Shown: piece by piece, positions 6,398-13,012 of the stretch | How the letters are laid out: every line of letters begins with the position of its first letter | Numbering within the stretch: position 1 is the first letter of the stretch | From: Methanosarcinales archaeon ex4572_44 | Lineage (GTDB): Archaea > Halobacteriota > Methanosarcinia > Methanosarcinales > EX4572-44 | NCBI GenBank assembly: GCA_002254825.2 | Contig: NJEL02000049.1 | Location: 1 to 13,065 of the forward strand | Reading direction: 5' to 3' | DNA: 13,065 bases | Notes under the pieces: generated by a model | The model's input: the letters and a program-made list of their open reading frames with translations, nothing else | The model's database searches: none | Told to the model about the DNA's origin: nothing | Position numbers and translations under genes: made by a program

Positions 6398-6439
6398 TGG
6401 CACGGCCGGGGCTTTAGACATTACCCAGAACTTAAGGAT

Positions 6440-7867
6440 TTATTCATAGTCGCAAGAATCTGTGGGAGTGGTAGATGAGTTATCGGGCAACTGTACTGTG
6501 AGATTGTGCGCGTACTTTTTGAGTTCTTTGATCAGTTTTTCTGGGATCCATGTGGGTTTTTTGAATGTGAAGTTGGCATCTGGATTGCACTGGATCAACC
6601 GTGTCACGTTCTCAAGTGCGACGAGAACGGCTTCGTGATCCCATACTGTAACCTCGGCGTTGAACGGATAAGTCTCGCGCAAGAGGGCAGGATATGCGCC
6701 GAAGGGTGGCTTGAAGTCCATCACATAATCGAAATCGGAGAAGTTCTCGATTGTGTCATTTTTTTCTTTGATCAAAACCTTTCCTTTGAGGTCGAATCGC
6801 GTTTGGTATCGTTCAAATCGACGGATCTCTGAACGTCTCGCTGATTCGGGCCCAGAGTAGAAGAAGGTTGACTTTGGCATCCGATCAAGTCGTTCGATCC
6901 AATCGCTATGGTTCACAGCAGTGCACTGTTTGACAAGACGCATCTCTTCAAAGCTCACGTAGAGATTGTGGCGTGCAATCAACCCCTCGTCGCTGGCAAG
7001 CTCTCCAACCGTGTGTGTTGAGCAGATCGGGCAGGAGCAGGGGAGGTATCGCAGATCTTGGATATGATATGTGCCGCGATCAGTCATGTACCTTCCATCC
7101 TTCGCATAGAGGGCATAGGCGGCAGAGTCAAAGAGGTCGCAGCCGAGTGCGACCGCAAGCGCAAACATCATCGGATGGCCAGCGCCAAAGAGGTGAACTG
7201 GCGCTGCGGGTGGAAGTCCCTGCTTTGAAGCCACGATCACCCAAACGAGATCACGATACCGATAAGACTCCATCAACGGAACAACAGCACCGAGAGGGTA
7301 TAAGTCAAAACCAAGCTTTGACGCCTCTTCTCCAGCACGCCGCCGAAGCTCCTGAAAGGTTGAGCCCTGGACGGTTCCAGCAAGAAGCATCTCGCCGCGC
7401 TCAACGCAAGCTGCTTCCCTCAAGCGCTCAAGCGTCACATCAAGCTCTCCTGCAGCACGGGAAAACGTGACATCAGGGGGTGTTGGAATATCGAGCGGGA
7501 CACCGATGTCAGAACCGATAGCCGCTTGAAACTCCACAATCTCACGTGAAGAGACATCAAGACTCCCGTATTGAGAAAGCTGGTATGAACCCGAGTCTGT
7601 CATGATCGGACCATTGAAACCGAGAAAACCGTGCACACCCACCTCAAGCGCCGCAGAGCGAAGCTCCATATTACGATGGATGATATATGAGTTTGTGATC
7701 AACCCCTCTGCACCGATCTCTGCAAGCTCGCCTGGCGGGACGTTCTGACGGAAAGGGTTCACCACAGGTAGGATGGCTGGCGTCTCGATTACGCCGTGCG
7801 GAGTCTCCAATCTACCGATTCGCCCAGCACAATCCTTAGCAACTATTTCAAATAAATAAGACTTCAT
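6440..7867 (-). CDS. tgtA: Archaeosine tRNA-guanine transglycosylase (catalytic part, no PUA domain), 475 aa
   Basis: Exchanges guanine-15 of tRNA for preQ0, the first step of archaeosine formation. The N-terminal TIM-barrel has TDSGSYQL (90-97, with the substrate-binding Asp91), VQGST (166-170), VHLFGAGHP (224-232) and the nucleophile region CDLFDSAAYALYAKDGRYMT (243-262, nucleophile expected at D247). Zinc ligands are C277, C279, C282 and H300. Residues after about 360 correspond to the archaea-specific C-terminal region, ending in a hydrophilic tail (SSTTPTDSCDYE). A PUA domain, present in longer versions such as the ~580-residue Pyrococcus enzyme, is not seen. It starts at ATG 7865-7867, 37 nt after cooC on the same strand, so co-transcription is possible, although T-rich sequence lies between. 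Confidence 0.94.
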   Translation of the reverse strand: MKSYLFEIVAKDCAGRIGRLETPHGVIETPAILPVVNPFRQNVPPGELAEIGAEGLITNSYIIHRNMELRSAALEVGVHGFLGFNGPIMTDSGSYQLSQYGSLDVSSREIVEFQAAIGSDIGVPLDIPTPPDVTFSRAAGELDVTLERLREAACVERGEMLLAGTVQGSTFQELRRRAGEEASKLGFDLYPLGAVVPLMESYRYRDLVWVIVASKQGLPPAAPVHLFGAGHPMMFALAVALGCDLFDSAAYALYAKDGRYMTDRGTYHIQDLRYLPCSCPICSTHTVGELASDEGLIARHNLYVSFEEMRLVKQCTAVNHSDWIERLDRMPKSTFFYSGPESARRSEIRRFERYQTRFDLKGKVLIKEKNDTIENFSDFDYVMDFKPPFGAYPALLRETYPFNAEVTVWDHEAVLVALENVTRLIQCNPDANFTFKKPTWIPEKLIKELKKYAHNLTVQLPDNSSTTPTDSCDYE

Positions 7868-7904
7868 CGCTCAAAAATAAATGAATACATTAGGAAAAAG
7901 CGTT

Positions 7905-8672
7905 TCAATCGTCTTTGACAAAGTATTCACCAAGTATTCTATATTTAATCTCTATTATTTGCTCAACACCAGGTCCTCCAAGTTCAATTGGCGATACCCC
8001 TTTCAGGTCTGCCTCAACCAAAAGAGGATCAAAGGGTATAATGCCAATCACGGGGATTCCCAGAAGAGAGAGCTTCTCCTCGATCAGACTGCTGTCCGTT
8101 GCCTTGTTTATCACCGCTGCAAAATTCGTTATCCCTATCTCGCTTCCAAGCTCAACAATCCGCAGAGCAGTCTGGATCGAACGCGCGCCAGGTTCCACAA
8201 CCATCAGCATCAAGTCAATGCCGCGAGTAGTGCCACGTCCCAGATGCTCAATTCCAGCTTCCATATCAAGTATCACCGCGCTCGAATCCTTCAATATCAC
8301 GTGCCGCAGGAGTGCTCTGAGAAAAGATGATGCAGGGCACATACAACCACCCCCGCCGCGCTCCACAGTCCCCATCACAAGCAACCTCACACCATCAGGG
8401 CCCACAACCCCAAAACGCCCCGTAATATCATCCACTTTTGGATTGACCTTAAAAAGCCCGTCCACACCGCCCGCACGCTCCTCTATCAAATCTTTAAGCT
8501 CAGTAAGCGGTTTCGGCGGATCCCTGACCCCAATGCTCGACGCAAGATTCATACTCGGATCGGCATCAATCGCCAGGACATCATAACCCTCACGCGCCAG
8601 AAGACGAGCAAGAGTACCAGAGATGGTCGTCTTCCCAACACCACCCTTGCCAGACACCGCAATCTTAATCAT
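7905..8672 (-). CDS. cooC: CooC-like nickel-insertion ATPase for CO dehydrogenase, 255 aa
   Basis: SIMIBI/MinD-type P-loop ATPase. The N-terminus has the deviant Walker A GKGGVGKTT (residues 8-16) and DADPSMNLA for the switch region. The motif GGGGCMCPASS carries the C110-x-C112 pair that CooC uses to bind metal between two monomers. The Walker B-like strand is VILDMEAGIEH (133-143), also typical of CooC, which matures the nickel site of CODH. ATG 8670-8672 was chosen because GGAGAGTG lies 7 nt upstream and the protein then begins MIKIAVSGKGG; the open frame extends 15 codons further without support. tgtA follows on the same strand. CODH genes themselves are not in the window. Confidence 0.88.
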   Translation of the reverse strand: MIKIAVSGKGGVGKTTISGTLARLLAREGYDVLAIDADPSMNLASSIGVRDPPKPLTELKDLIEERAGGVDGLFKVNPKVDDITGRFGVVGPDGVRLLVMGTVERGGGGCMCPASSFLRALLRHVILKDSSAVILDMEAGIEHLGRGTTRGIDLMLMVVEPGARSIQTALRIVELGSEIGITNFAAVINKATDSSLIEEKLSLLGIPVIGIIPFDPLLVEADLKGVSPIELGGPGVEQIIEIKYRILGEYFVKDD

Positions 8673-8981
8673 AAACAAACACTCTCCGCAATAAAAACCT
8701 GTGTACAATCGTAACATTCATGAAAATCGTTCAACAGAAACAGACGCATAAACAGGTAAACAACCAATGGGTTAAAAAGAATTACTACCAACAAAGCTCA
8801 TCAACAAACACCCCTCGATTGGCTGGATCGGAAATATCAGGAGGTGATGAAGCAGGTGCTTATATCATCGCCTCAAGCGACCTGAAGTAAAACCTATCTA
8901 TCAGTTGGAAGCAGTTTGAAATTTCTAAAAGATAGATTTTAGGGTATAATTTAAAAATACATAATTTTTTTATTAAGATAC
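8673..8981. other. Intergenic region between trpF and cooC, about 310 bp
   Basis: No gene is seen. It must hold the cooC promoter and the trpF 3' end. Just after trpF the minus strand has an AT-rich stretch with a short T run (8953-8957), a candidate archaeal terminator. A 7-bp inverted repeat ATCTATC/GATAGAT lies around 8897-8936. The main feature is the stem-loop at 8837-8885. Confidence 0.5.
8837..8885. other. Intergenic stem-loop containing a Shine-Dalgarno/anti-Shine-Dalgarno-like core
   Basis: GAGGTGATGA (8841-8850) pairs with TCATCGCCTC (8865-8874) with one G-U; the loop contains AGC/GCT. An outer TCAG/CTGA (8837-8840, 8882-8885) can extend it with a 7-nt bulge. The plus strand carries AGGAGGTGAT. 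The minus strand, the direction of both flanking genes, carries ATCACCTCCT, which equals the 16S rRNA tail. Function is unknown. Confidence 0.4.
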
Positions 8982-9680
8982 TTATAAAACTCCAGTTGGT
9001 TTCAAAACTTGCTTTTTATTTTTCTCGCATTTTGCGCGGGTGATGAATGTTCGAACACGGTATTCGTCTTTCACACCGTTTACTTCAACACCTGATGCTG
9101 TGTCTACCCCGTGTGGTTTCACGCTTTGCACAGCTTTTTTTATGTTTTCGTGGTTCAGTCCTCCTGCGAGGATCACGGGGAGTTTGGTTTTTTCTACGAT
9201 CTTTCGGCTTGTGCTCCAGTTGTGTGTTCTGCCTGTGCCGCCGCCTCCGCCGTGTCTTTGGGTGTCGAGGAGTACTGCGTCTATGTATGTGGATATTTTT
9301 TTGATCTGTTCGTCTACGTCTTGTGGGGTCTGGTTTTTCTCGATTCCTATGGTTTGTACGATCTTGATATTGTTTTTTATTCTGAGGTCTTGGATTGCTT
9401 CAAGCAACTTCTGCTTTGGGTCTGTGTGGATCTGGATGGATCCGGGGCGCGCTGTCTCTGCCATGTGATGGATCTCTTCAGGGCTTTTGGGCATTATCAC
9501 GAGCACGCTTTCAACGAAGATTGGAACTTTTTTTATTAGTGTTGTTGCTGTTTTGAGTGTGATTCTGCGGGGTGTTTCTACAGGCACTTCTGTGATGAAA
9601 CCGACGGCGTCGGCGCCTGCTCTAATGGCAAGTTCAAGTTCGTCTTGGTTTTTGATTCCGCAGATTTTAACGCGTAACAC
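8982..9680 (-). CDS. trpF: Phosphoribosylanthranilate isomerase, 232 aa
   Basis: Amadori rearrangement of N-(5-phosphoribosyl)anthranilate to CdRP in tryptophan synthesis. It is a single (beta/alpha)8 barrel. The N-terminal strand VKICGIK (4-10) carries the catalytic Cys7; the general acid Asp is D139 in AVLLDT. Phosphate-binding motifs are GGTGRTHNW (147-155), LAGG (171-174) and GVDTASGVE (191-199). A Lys-rich tail of about 20 residues follows the barrel. It starts at GTG 9678-9680, 14 bases inside the trpD 3' end, so the two are translationally coupled. No other trp genes lie in the window, so the pathway is split in this genome. Confidence 0.93.
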   Translation of the reverse strand: MLRVKICGIKNQDELELAIRAGADAVGFITEVPVETPRRITLKTATTLIKKVPIFVESVLVIMPKSPEEIHHMAETARPGSIQIHTDPKQKLLEAIQDLRIKNNIKIVQTIGIEKNQTPQDVDEQIKKISTYIDAVLLDTQRHGGGGGTGRTHNWSTSRKIVEKTKLPVILAGGLNHENIKKAVQSVKPHGVDTASGVEVNGVKDEYRVRTFITRAKCEKNKKQVLKPTGVL

Positions 9681-10710
9681 TTTTGATCAACTCATCTAGG
9701 ACGTCAGGATTTCCTGCTTCTTTCACAAACTCTTTCAGCTTTCCGAGTCCGCTTCCATCATCAATCACGCTGCACGCAATTTGAATTCCTTCCTGTAAGT
9801 TTTCCACCATTCCACTCAGTAGGACGGCTGCTCCTGCGTTAAGCACAACAATGTCTCGTTTCGCACCTTTTTTGCCAAGCAGTATTCGTATGATGTCGCT
9901 TGCATTTTCGATGGGTGAGCCACCCTCGATCTCTTTTATCTCTGCACGTGGCAGTCCAACATCATCGGGCGTGATGCTGTAGCTTGTGATTTGCCCGTCT
10001 TTTAGTTCTGTTACATCTGTCCTGCCTGTTGTGGTGATCTCGTCAAGCCCATCTCCGTGAACTATCATGGCACGTTTCACCCCGAGGATCTTGAGCGTGT
10101 TTGCAAAGATTTCGCACAGGTTTTTATCAAAGCATCCGACGAGTTGTGCCTCTGCACCAGCAGGGTTTGTCAGAGGTCCCAAGACGTTGAAAACGGTTCT
10201 CACACCGAGTTCTCTCCGTACGCCTGCCACGCGTTTCATTGAGGGGTGAAAGATCGGTGCGAGCATGAAGCCAATTCCAATTTTCTCTATGCATCTCTCC
10301 ACTCGTTCGGGTGGCAGATCGATTGTTATCCCGAGTGCTTTCAGTACGTCTGCACTGCCCGATTGTGATGTGATTGAGTAATTGCCATGCTTTGCCACAG
10401 GCACTCCTACTGCAGACGCAATTATGGCTGCAGCAGTGCTGATGTTGATCGTATTCTTCGCATCCCCGCCTGTTCCACAGGTATCAACGAGTCTACCTGA
10501 GACATCTGGGTGTATCGTTCTCGCGGCGTCTCTCATACCTTCTGCAAGTCCAGCAATCTCGCTTGGCACTTCACCCTTCATTTTGAGAGCGATTAAGAAA
10601 GCTGCGATCTGTGCATCACTTGCAGTTGTGAATATCATCCCCATAGCGTCCCTTGCTTCGCCTTCATCAAGATTTTCTCTTTCTGTGAGCTTCTGAATAT
10701 ACTTCTTCAT
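9667..10710 (-). CDS. trpD: Anthranilate phosphoribosyltransferase, 347 aa
   Basis: Transfers phosphoribosyl from PRPP to anthranilate. The PRPP motif GTGGD is at 79-83; KHGNYSITSQSGSADVLKAL (107-126) binds PRPP and anthranilate; GVRRELGVRTVFNVLGPLTN includes the anthranilate-site Arg region; DGLDE (220-224) supplies Mg2+ ligands. In the second motif, Tyr replaces the usual Arg after GN and Gln replaces the usual Lys/Arg before SGS, a mild deviation. ATG 10708-10710 was chosen because GGAAGGTG lies 7 nt upstream; the frame is open for 12 further codons without support. Length is normal for the family. It is first in a trpD-trpF unit, with the trpF start inside its end. Confidence 0.94.
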   Translation of the reverse strand: MKKYIQKLTERENLDEGEARDAMGMIFTTASDAQIAAFLIALKMKGEVPSEIAGLAEGMRDAARTIHPDVSGRLVDTCGTGGDAKNTINISTAAAIIASAVGVPVAKHGNYSITSQSGSADVLKALGITIDLPPERVERCIEKIGIGFMLAPIFHPSMKRVAGVRRELGVRTVFNVLGPLTNPAGAEAQLVGCFDKNLCEIFANTLKILGVKRAMIVHGDGLDEITTTGRTDVTELKDGQITSYSITPDDVGLPRAEIKEIEGGSPIENASDIIRILLGKKGAKRDIVVLNAGAAVLLSGMVENLQEGIQIACSVIDDGSGLGKLKEFVKEAGNPDVLDELIKSVTR

Positions 10711-10793
10711 AATTATACACCTTCCGCTTAATCTTCCTCGTTGCATGATTTATTCTTTTCCGAGAAAGTCTCTTCGCAGGATTAAATAGAAGG

Positions 10794-10802
10794 TTTTATA
10801 AC
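10794..10802. promoter_or_regulatory. Palindromic TATA-like element between trpD and a small plus-strand frame
   Basis: TTTTATAAC reads GTTATAAAA on the minus strand. It is about 85-90 bases upstream of the trpD ATG, leaving a leader of roughly 60 nt. On the plus strand it is about 40 bases upstream of the TTG at 10838. It could serve one or both directions. Confidence 0.35.
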
Positions 10803-10837
10803 TGATAATTGTTGTTTGTCATTTGAGGTGTCTCACT

Positions 10838-11008
10838 TTGGTGTTAATACGTTCGAATGCCACGTCAGAGATTAGTATAAGGAAGTATACGCCTGTTAAT
10901 GCTCTGGGTTATCTTTTATGGTTTCTCATAGCGGTTTTCTGCATACCGATTGCTCTATTCTCCCTACCAATGCTGTTCAGGTTGCTGTTCAATACGTTCT
11001 TCCATTGA
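10838..11008 (+). CDS. Possible small membrane protein, 56 aa
   Basis: I do not recognise this protein. From TTG 10838 the frame gives a basic N-terminus (about 20 residues, ending IRKYTPVN), then one long or two closely packed hydrophobic segments (ALGYLLWFLIAVFCIP and IALFSLPMLFRLLF). GAGGTG at 10825-10830 lies 7 nt upstream of the TTG, and a TATA-like element is in place further upstream. A start at the adjacent GTG 10841 is also possible. The organisation looks like a real small membrane protein, but short AT-rich frames often encode hydrophobic peptides by chance. Confidence 0.4.
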   Translation: MVLIRSNATSEISIRKYTPVNALGYLLWFLIAVFCIPIALFSLPMLFRLLFNTFFH

Positions 11009-11175
11009 ACTACAATACTCTCAGATCTCTTTCAAGTGGACTGGATGGCTTATACCAACAACTGGATTTTCCATGGAGCGTCATCCTTTAGTAGTGATTG
11101 ATGGAATATGAGTCGTTATTGGGGCTGTGGCCTAGTCCGGAAGGGCGACGGGCTCCAGCGGAATATGTCATTGTT

Positions 11176-11243
11176 ATGATGAACAACGGGTCAACTGAGC
11201 CACTCCAGACGTGGAGGGCGTTGAAGAACCGTTGGAGCACTGA
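11176..11243 (+). ncRNA. Box C/D methylation-guide sRNA inside the tRNA-Trp intron
   Basis: Box C is ATGATGA (11176-11182), D' is CTGA (11195-11198), C' is TTGAAGA (11221-11227) and D is CTGA (11240-11243). Each guide is 12 nt. The D guide (11228-11239) pairs through TGGAGC with GCTCCA of the 5' exon; the fifth base from D faces C34. The D' guide (11183-11194) pairs through ACGGGTC with GACCCGT at the intron-3' exon boundary; the fifth base from D' faces C39. Predicted products are Cm34 and Cm39 of the host tRNA. Intronic guides acting on positions 34 and 39 of tRNA-Trp are known in euryarchaea; here both targets are cytidines. Confidence 0.9.
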
Positions 11244-11266
11244 ACACATGTCATTCCAGTGCTTGA

Positions 11267-11289
11267 AGCCGATCACTCTGTAATCGGCT
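11267..11289 (+). other. 7-bp hairpin in the 3' part of the tRNA-Trp intron
   Basis: AGCCGAT (11267-11273) pairs with ATCGGCT (11283-11289) around a 9-nt loop. It lies between the guide RNA and the 3' splice site and may hold the splice sites together or be a remnant. The sequence ATGTCATT occurs both at the intron start (11164) and before this hairpin (11248). Confidence 0.6.
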
Positions 11290-11435
11290 GCTGCTTGCAA
11301 AGTAAGTAGCATCCATCATCCGGAGAGACCCGTCGATCGTGAGTTCAAATCTCACCAGCCCCACATTCAATCCTACTCAGCACATAAGCCATAACAAGTC
11401 AATTGGAACGCGAATCTTCGTTCTGTTTCCTGTCG

Positions 11436-11443
11436 TTTTAAAT
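11436..11443 (+). promoter_or_regulatory. Probable TATA box of the citrate/homocitrate synthase-like gene
   Basis: TTTTAAAT lies about 55-60 bases upstream of the ATG at 11499. A start of transcription about 26 bases downstream would give a leader of roughly 33 nt containing the ribosome binding site GAGGTG. This is inferred from composition and spacing. Confidence 0.35.
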
Positions 11444-11498
11444 CATTAAGCTTATTAGACATGGTGTTTATCTCCCCGTTCTATTGGAGAGGTGTTTT

Positions 11499-12800
11499 AT
11501 GAAGGAGTATCGCTCGTATGATGATCTGCCCAAGATCAAACTCCCACTTGGCCAGGAGGTTTTCATCAGTGACAGTACCATTCGTGACGGTTCTCAGATG
11601 GCTGGCGTTGTTTTGAAGAAGCGTCATAAGCTTACGATATATGAGTATCTGCACAGGATGGGGATTGAAAAGCTTGAGGCGTTCGTCTTTAACGATCGGG
11701 ATCGTGATGCTGTTCGTGCCATGCTCGATCAGGGATACGAGTTTCCAGAGGTCACTGGTTGGGCGAGAGCCAATCCGAAGGATATCGATTTTGTCCTGAG
11801 CATGGATGGGCTCGGTGAGACAGGGATCTTGATGTCGGTCTCGGATCCGCACATAACTGATAAAATGGGGCTCTCTGGACGGGATGAGGCACGGGATAAG
11901 TATCTCGGTGCTCTCCAGTATGCTGTTGACCATGGACTTCGCACCCGGGCACATATTGAAGATATGACTCGTTCTGACATCGAGGGCTTTGTCTTACCGC
12001 TCGTCGCCGATATAATCGAGATAGATCCTGAGTGTATCATCAGGCCATGCGACACGCTCGGTTTCGGGGTGCCTTTCATAGACGTGGGCGAGCCTTTTGG
12101 AATACCGTACATCGTAGATTCCTTGAGGAGGATCGGTGTTAAGAACATTGAGTCGCACATGCATGACGATTTTGGGCTTGGTGTCGCAAACACGCTCTCA
12201 GCCTACTGGTGTGGTGCTAACTGGACGAGCGTGACATTTCTTGGTATCGGCGAGCGTGCTGGGAACGCCGAGCTTGAGAAGATACTGTTATTCCTGAAAC
12301 AACGCGTTCAGGGATTTGACAAGTACGATCTCGCAAGTATCGGTGAATTCTCTCGTTTTATGGAGGATGAGATCGGTATCCGCGTGCCACGCAACAAGGC
12401 GCTCGTGGGACGCAACGTCTTTGCACATGAGAGCGGGATTCATGCAGCAGGTGTAATCAAGAATCCGTTCACGTATGAGCCCTATCCACCCGAGTTGATC
12501 GGGGCAGAGCGACAACTCTTAATCGGGGACTCTTCAGGGCTTGAGGTGATCCGTCACAAGGTCGAGGAGGAAATGAATGAGCTGATGCACGTTGCAACCA
12601 TCGCTCTTGACAAGAACGATCCACGGATACGAGCGATCCAGCGAGATATTCATAAACTGTACGATACCGAGCAGCGAGTATCCTGTATCTCGGATGAAGA
12701 GTTGCGCGGCTATGTCGAGAAATATTTCATGTTCGAATCAATAATCGAGAAGGATATTCACAGCAAGAAGATGATAGAGGAGGATGTTGAAAATGAGTGA
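11499..12800 (+). CDS. (Re)-citrate synthase / homocitrate synthase-like enzyme, HMGL family, 433 aa
   Basis: DRE-TIM metallolyase that condenses acetyl-CoA with a 2-oxoacid. The metal and catalytic motif DSTIRDG is at 25-31, the metal-binding H-x-H in HMHDDFG at 220-226, GIGERAGN at 249-256, and HESGIHAAGVIKNP at 310-323. Several stretches, YEFPEVTGW (80-88), ETGILMSVSD (107-116), RAHIEDMTRSDIEGF and RPCDTLGFGV, match my memory of the Clostridium kluyveri Re-citrate synthase group better than isopropylmalate synthase. Length fits that group; there is no C-terminal LeuA allosteric domain. ATG 11499 follows GAGGTG with 4 nt spacing; a TTG 15 bases upstream is unlikely. It overlaps the next gene by 8 nt. 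Oxaloacetate, 2-oxoglutarate or pyruvate as acceptor cannot be decided by eye. Confidence 0.82.
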   Translation: MKEYRSYDDLPKIKLPLGQEVFISDSTIRDGSQMAGVVLKKRHKLTIYEYLHRMGIEKLEAFVFNDRDRDAVRAMLDQGYEFPEVTGWARANPKDIDFVLSMDGLGETGILMSVSDPHITDKMGLSGRDEARDKYLGALQYAVDHGLRTRAHIEDMTRSDIEGFVLPLVADIIEIDPECIIRPCDTLGFGVPFIDVGEPFGIPYIVDSLRRIGVKNIESHMHDDFGLGVANTLSAYWCGANWTSVTFLGIGERAGNAELEKILLFLKQRVQGFDKYDLASIGEFSRFMEDEIGIRVPRNKALVGRNVFAHESGIHAAGVIKNPFTYEPYPPELIGAERQLLIGDSSGLEVIRHKVEEEMNELMHVATIALDKNDPRIRAIQRDIHKLYDTEQRVSCISDEELRGYVEKYFMFESIIEKDIHSKKMIEEDVENE

Positions 12801-13005
12801 AGAACTAAACCCAAGCGGCGTTTTAACCCTGCTTGATCACTGGATAGAGCACAACGAGAAACACAGTGAGAGCTTCAACGAGTGGGCATTGAAACTAAAA
12901 GACGCAGGCTACACGAGAGTCGGGGAAGAGATCATACGTGCAGCAGAGAATATGGATCAATCAACCGAATGCCTGAGAAGAGCAAGAGAAGAAATCAAAA
13001 CGTAG
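12793..13005 (+). CDS. Small helical conserved-looking protein with WIEHNxxH motif, 70 aa
   Basis: I do not know the function. The protein is charged and predicted almost fully helical: LLDHWIEHNEKHSESFNEWA (13-32), then DAGYTRVGEEIIRAAENMD and a final helix ending RAREEIKT. There is no membrane segment. The regular His and acidic residues (H16, H20, H24) could bind a metal, but this is speculation. ATG 12793 was chosen because AGGAGG at 12778-12783 is 9 nt away, whereas the in-frame ATG at 12784 directly abuts it. The start lies 8 nt inside the citrate/homocitrate synthase-like gene, and purN begins 7 nt after its stop, so all three are probably one transcript. Confidence 0.7.
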   Translation: MSEELNPSGVLTLLDHWIEHNEKHSESFNEWALKLKDAGYTRVGEEIIRAAENMDQSTECLRRAREEIKT

Positions 13006-13012
13006 ATTGCCT

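Larger units (their letters stand above)
11121..11363 (+). tRNA. tRNA-Trp, anticodon CCA, with a 169-nt intron
   Basis: The exons are 11121-11158 and 11328-11363, together 74 nt. The acceptor GGGGCTG pairs with CAGCCCC; the D stem is GCC/GGC; the anticodon stem ACGGG/CCCGT encloses the loop CTCCAGA (anticodon CCA); the T arm is GTGAG-TTCAAAT-CTCAC. The discriminator is A; CCA is not encoded. The intron sits after position 37. A canonical bulge-helix-bulge can be drawn: the central helix CTCC (11153-11156) with GGAG (11322-11325), a 3-nt bulge on each strand (AG^C and AG^A), and an inner helix starting GGA/TCC. Mature tRNA therefore needs the archaeal splicing endonuclease. Confidence 0.95.

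Noticed and set aside
6973..7470. 165-codon plus-strand frame antisense to tgtA
   Set aside because: It is Arg/Gln/Ser-rich shadow coding opposite a conserved gene; no start signal or family.
8844..8885. Box C/D sRNA (GTGATGA ... CTGA) in the trpF-cooC gap
   Set aside because: C and D boxes are 31 nt apart with no D'/C' pair and no terminal stem; the sequence is better explained by the hairpin.
11098..11283. 61-codon frame covering the tRNA-Trp 5' exon and intron
   Set aside because: The region is fully explained by the tRNA, its bulge-helix-bulge and the intronic guide RNA.
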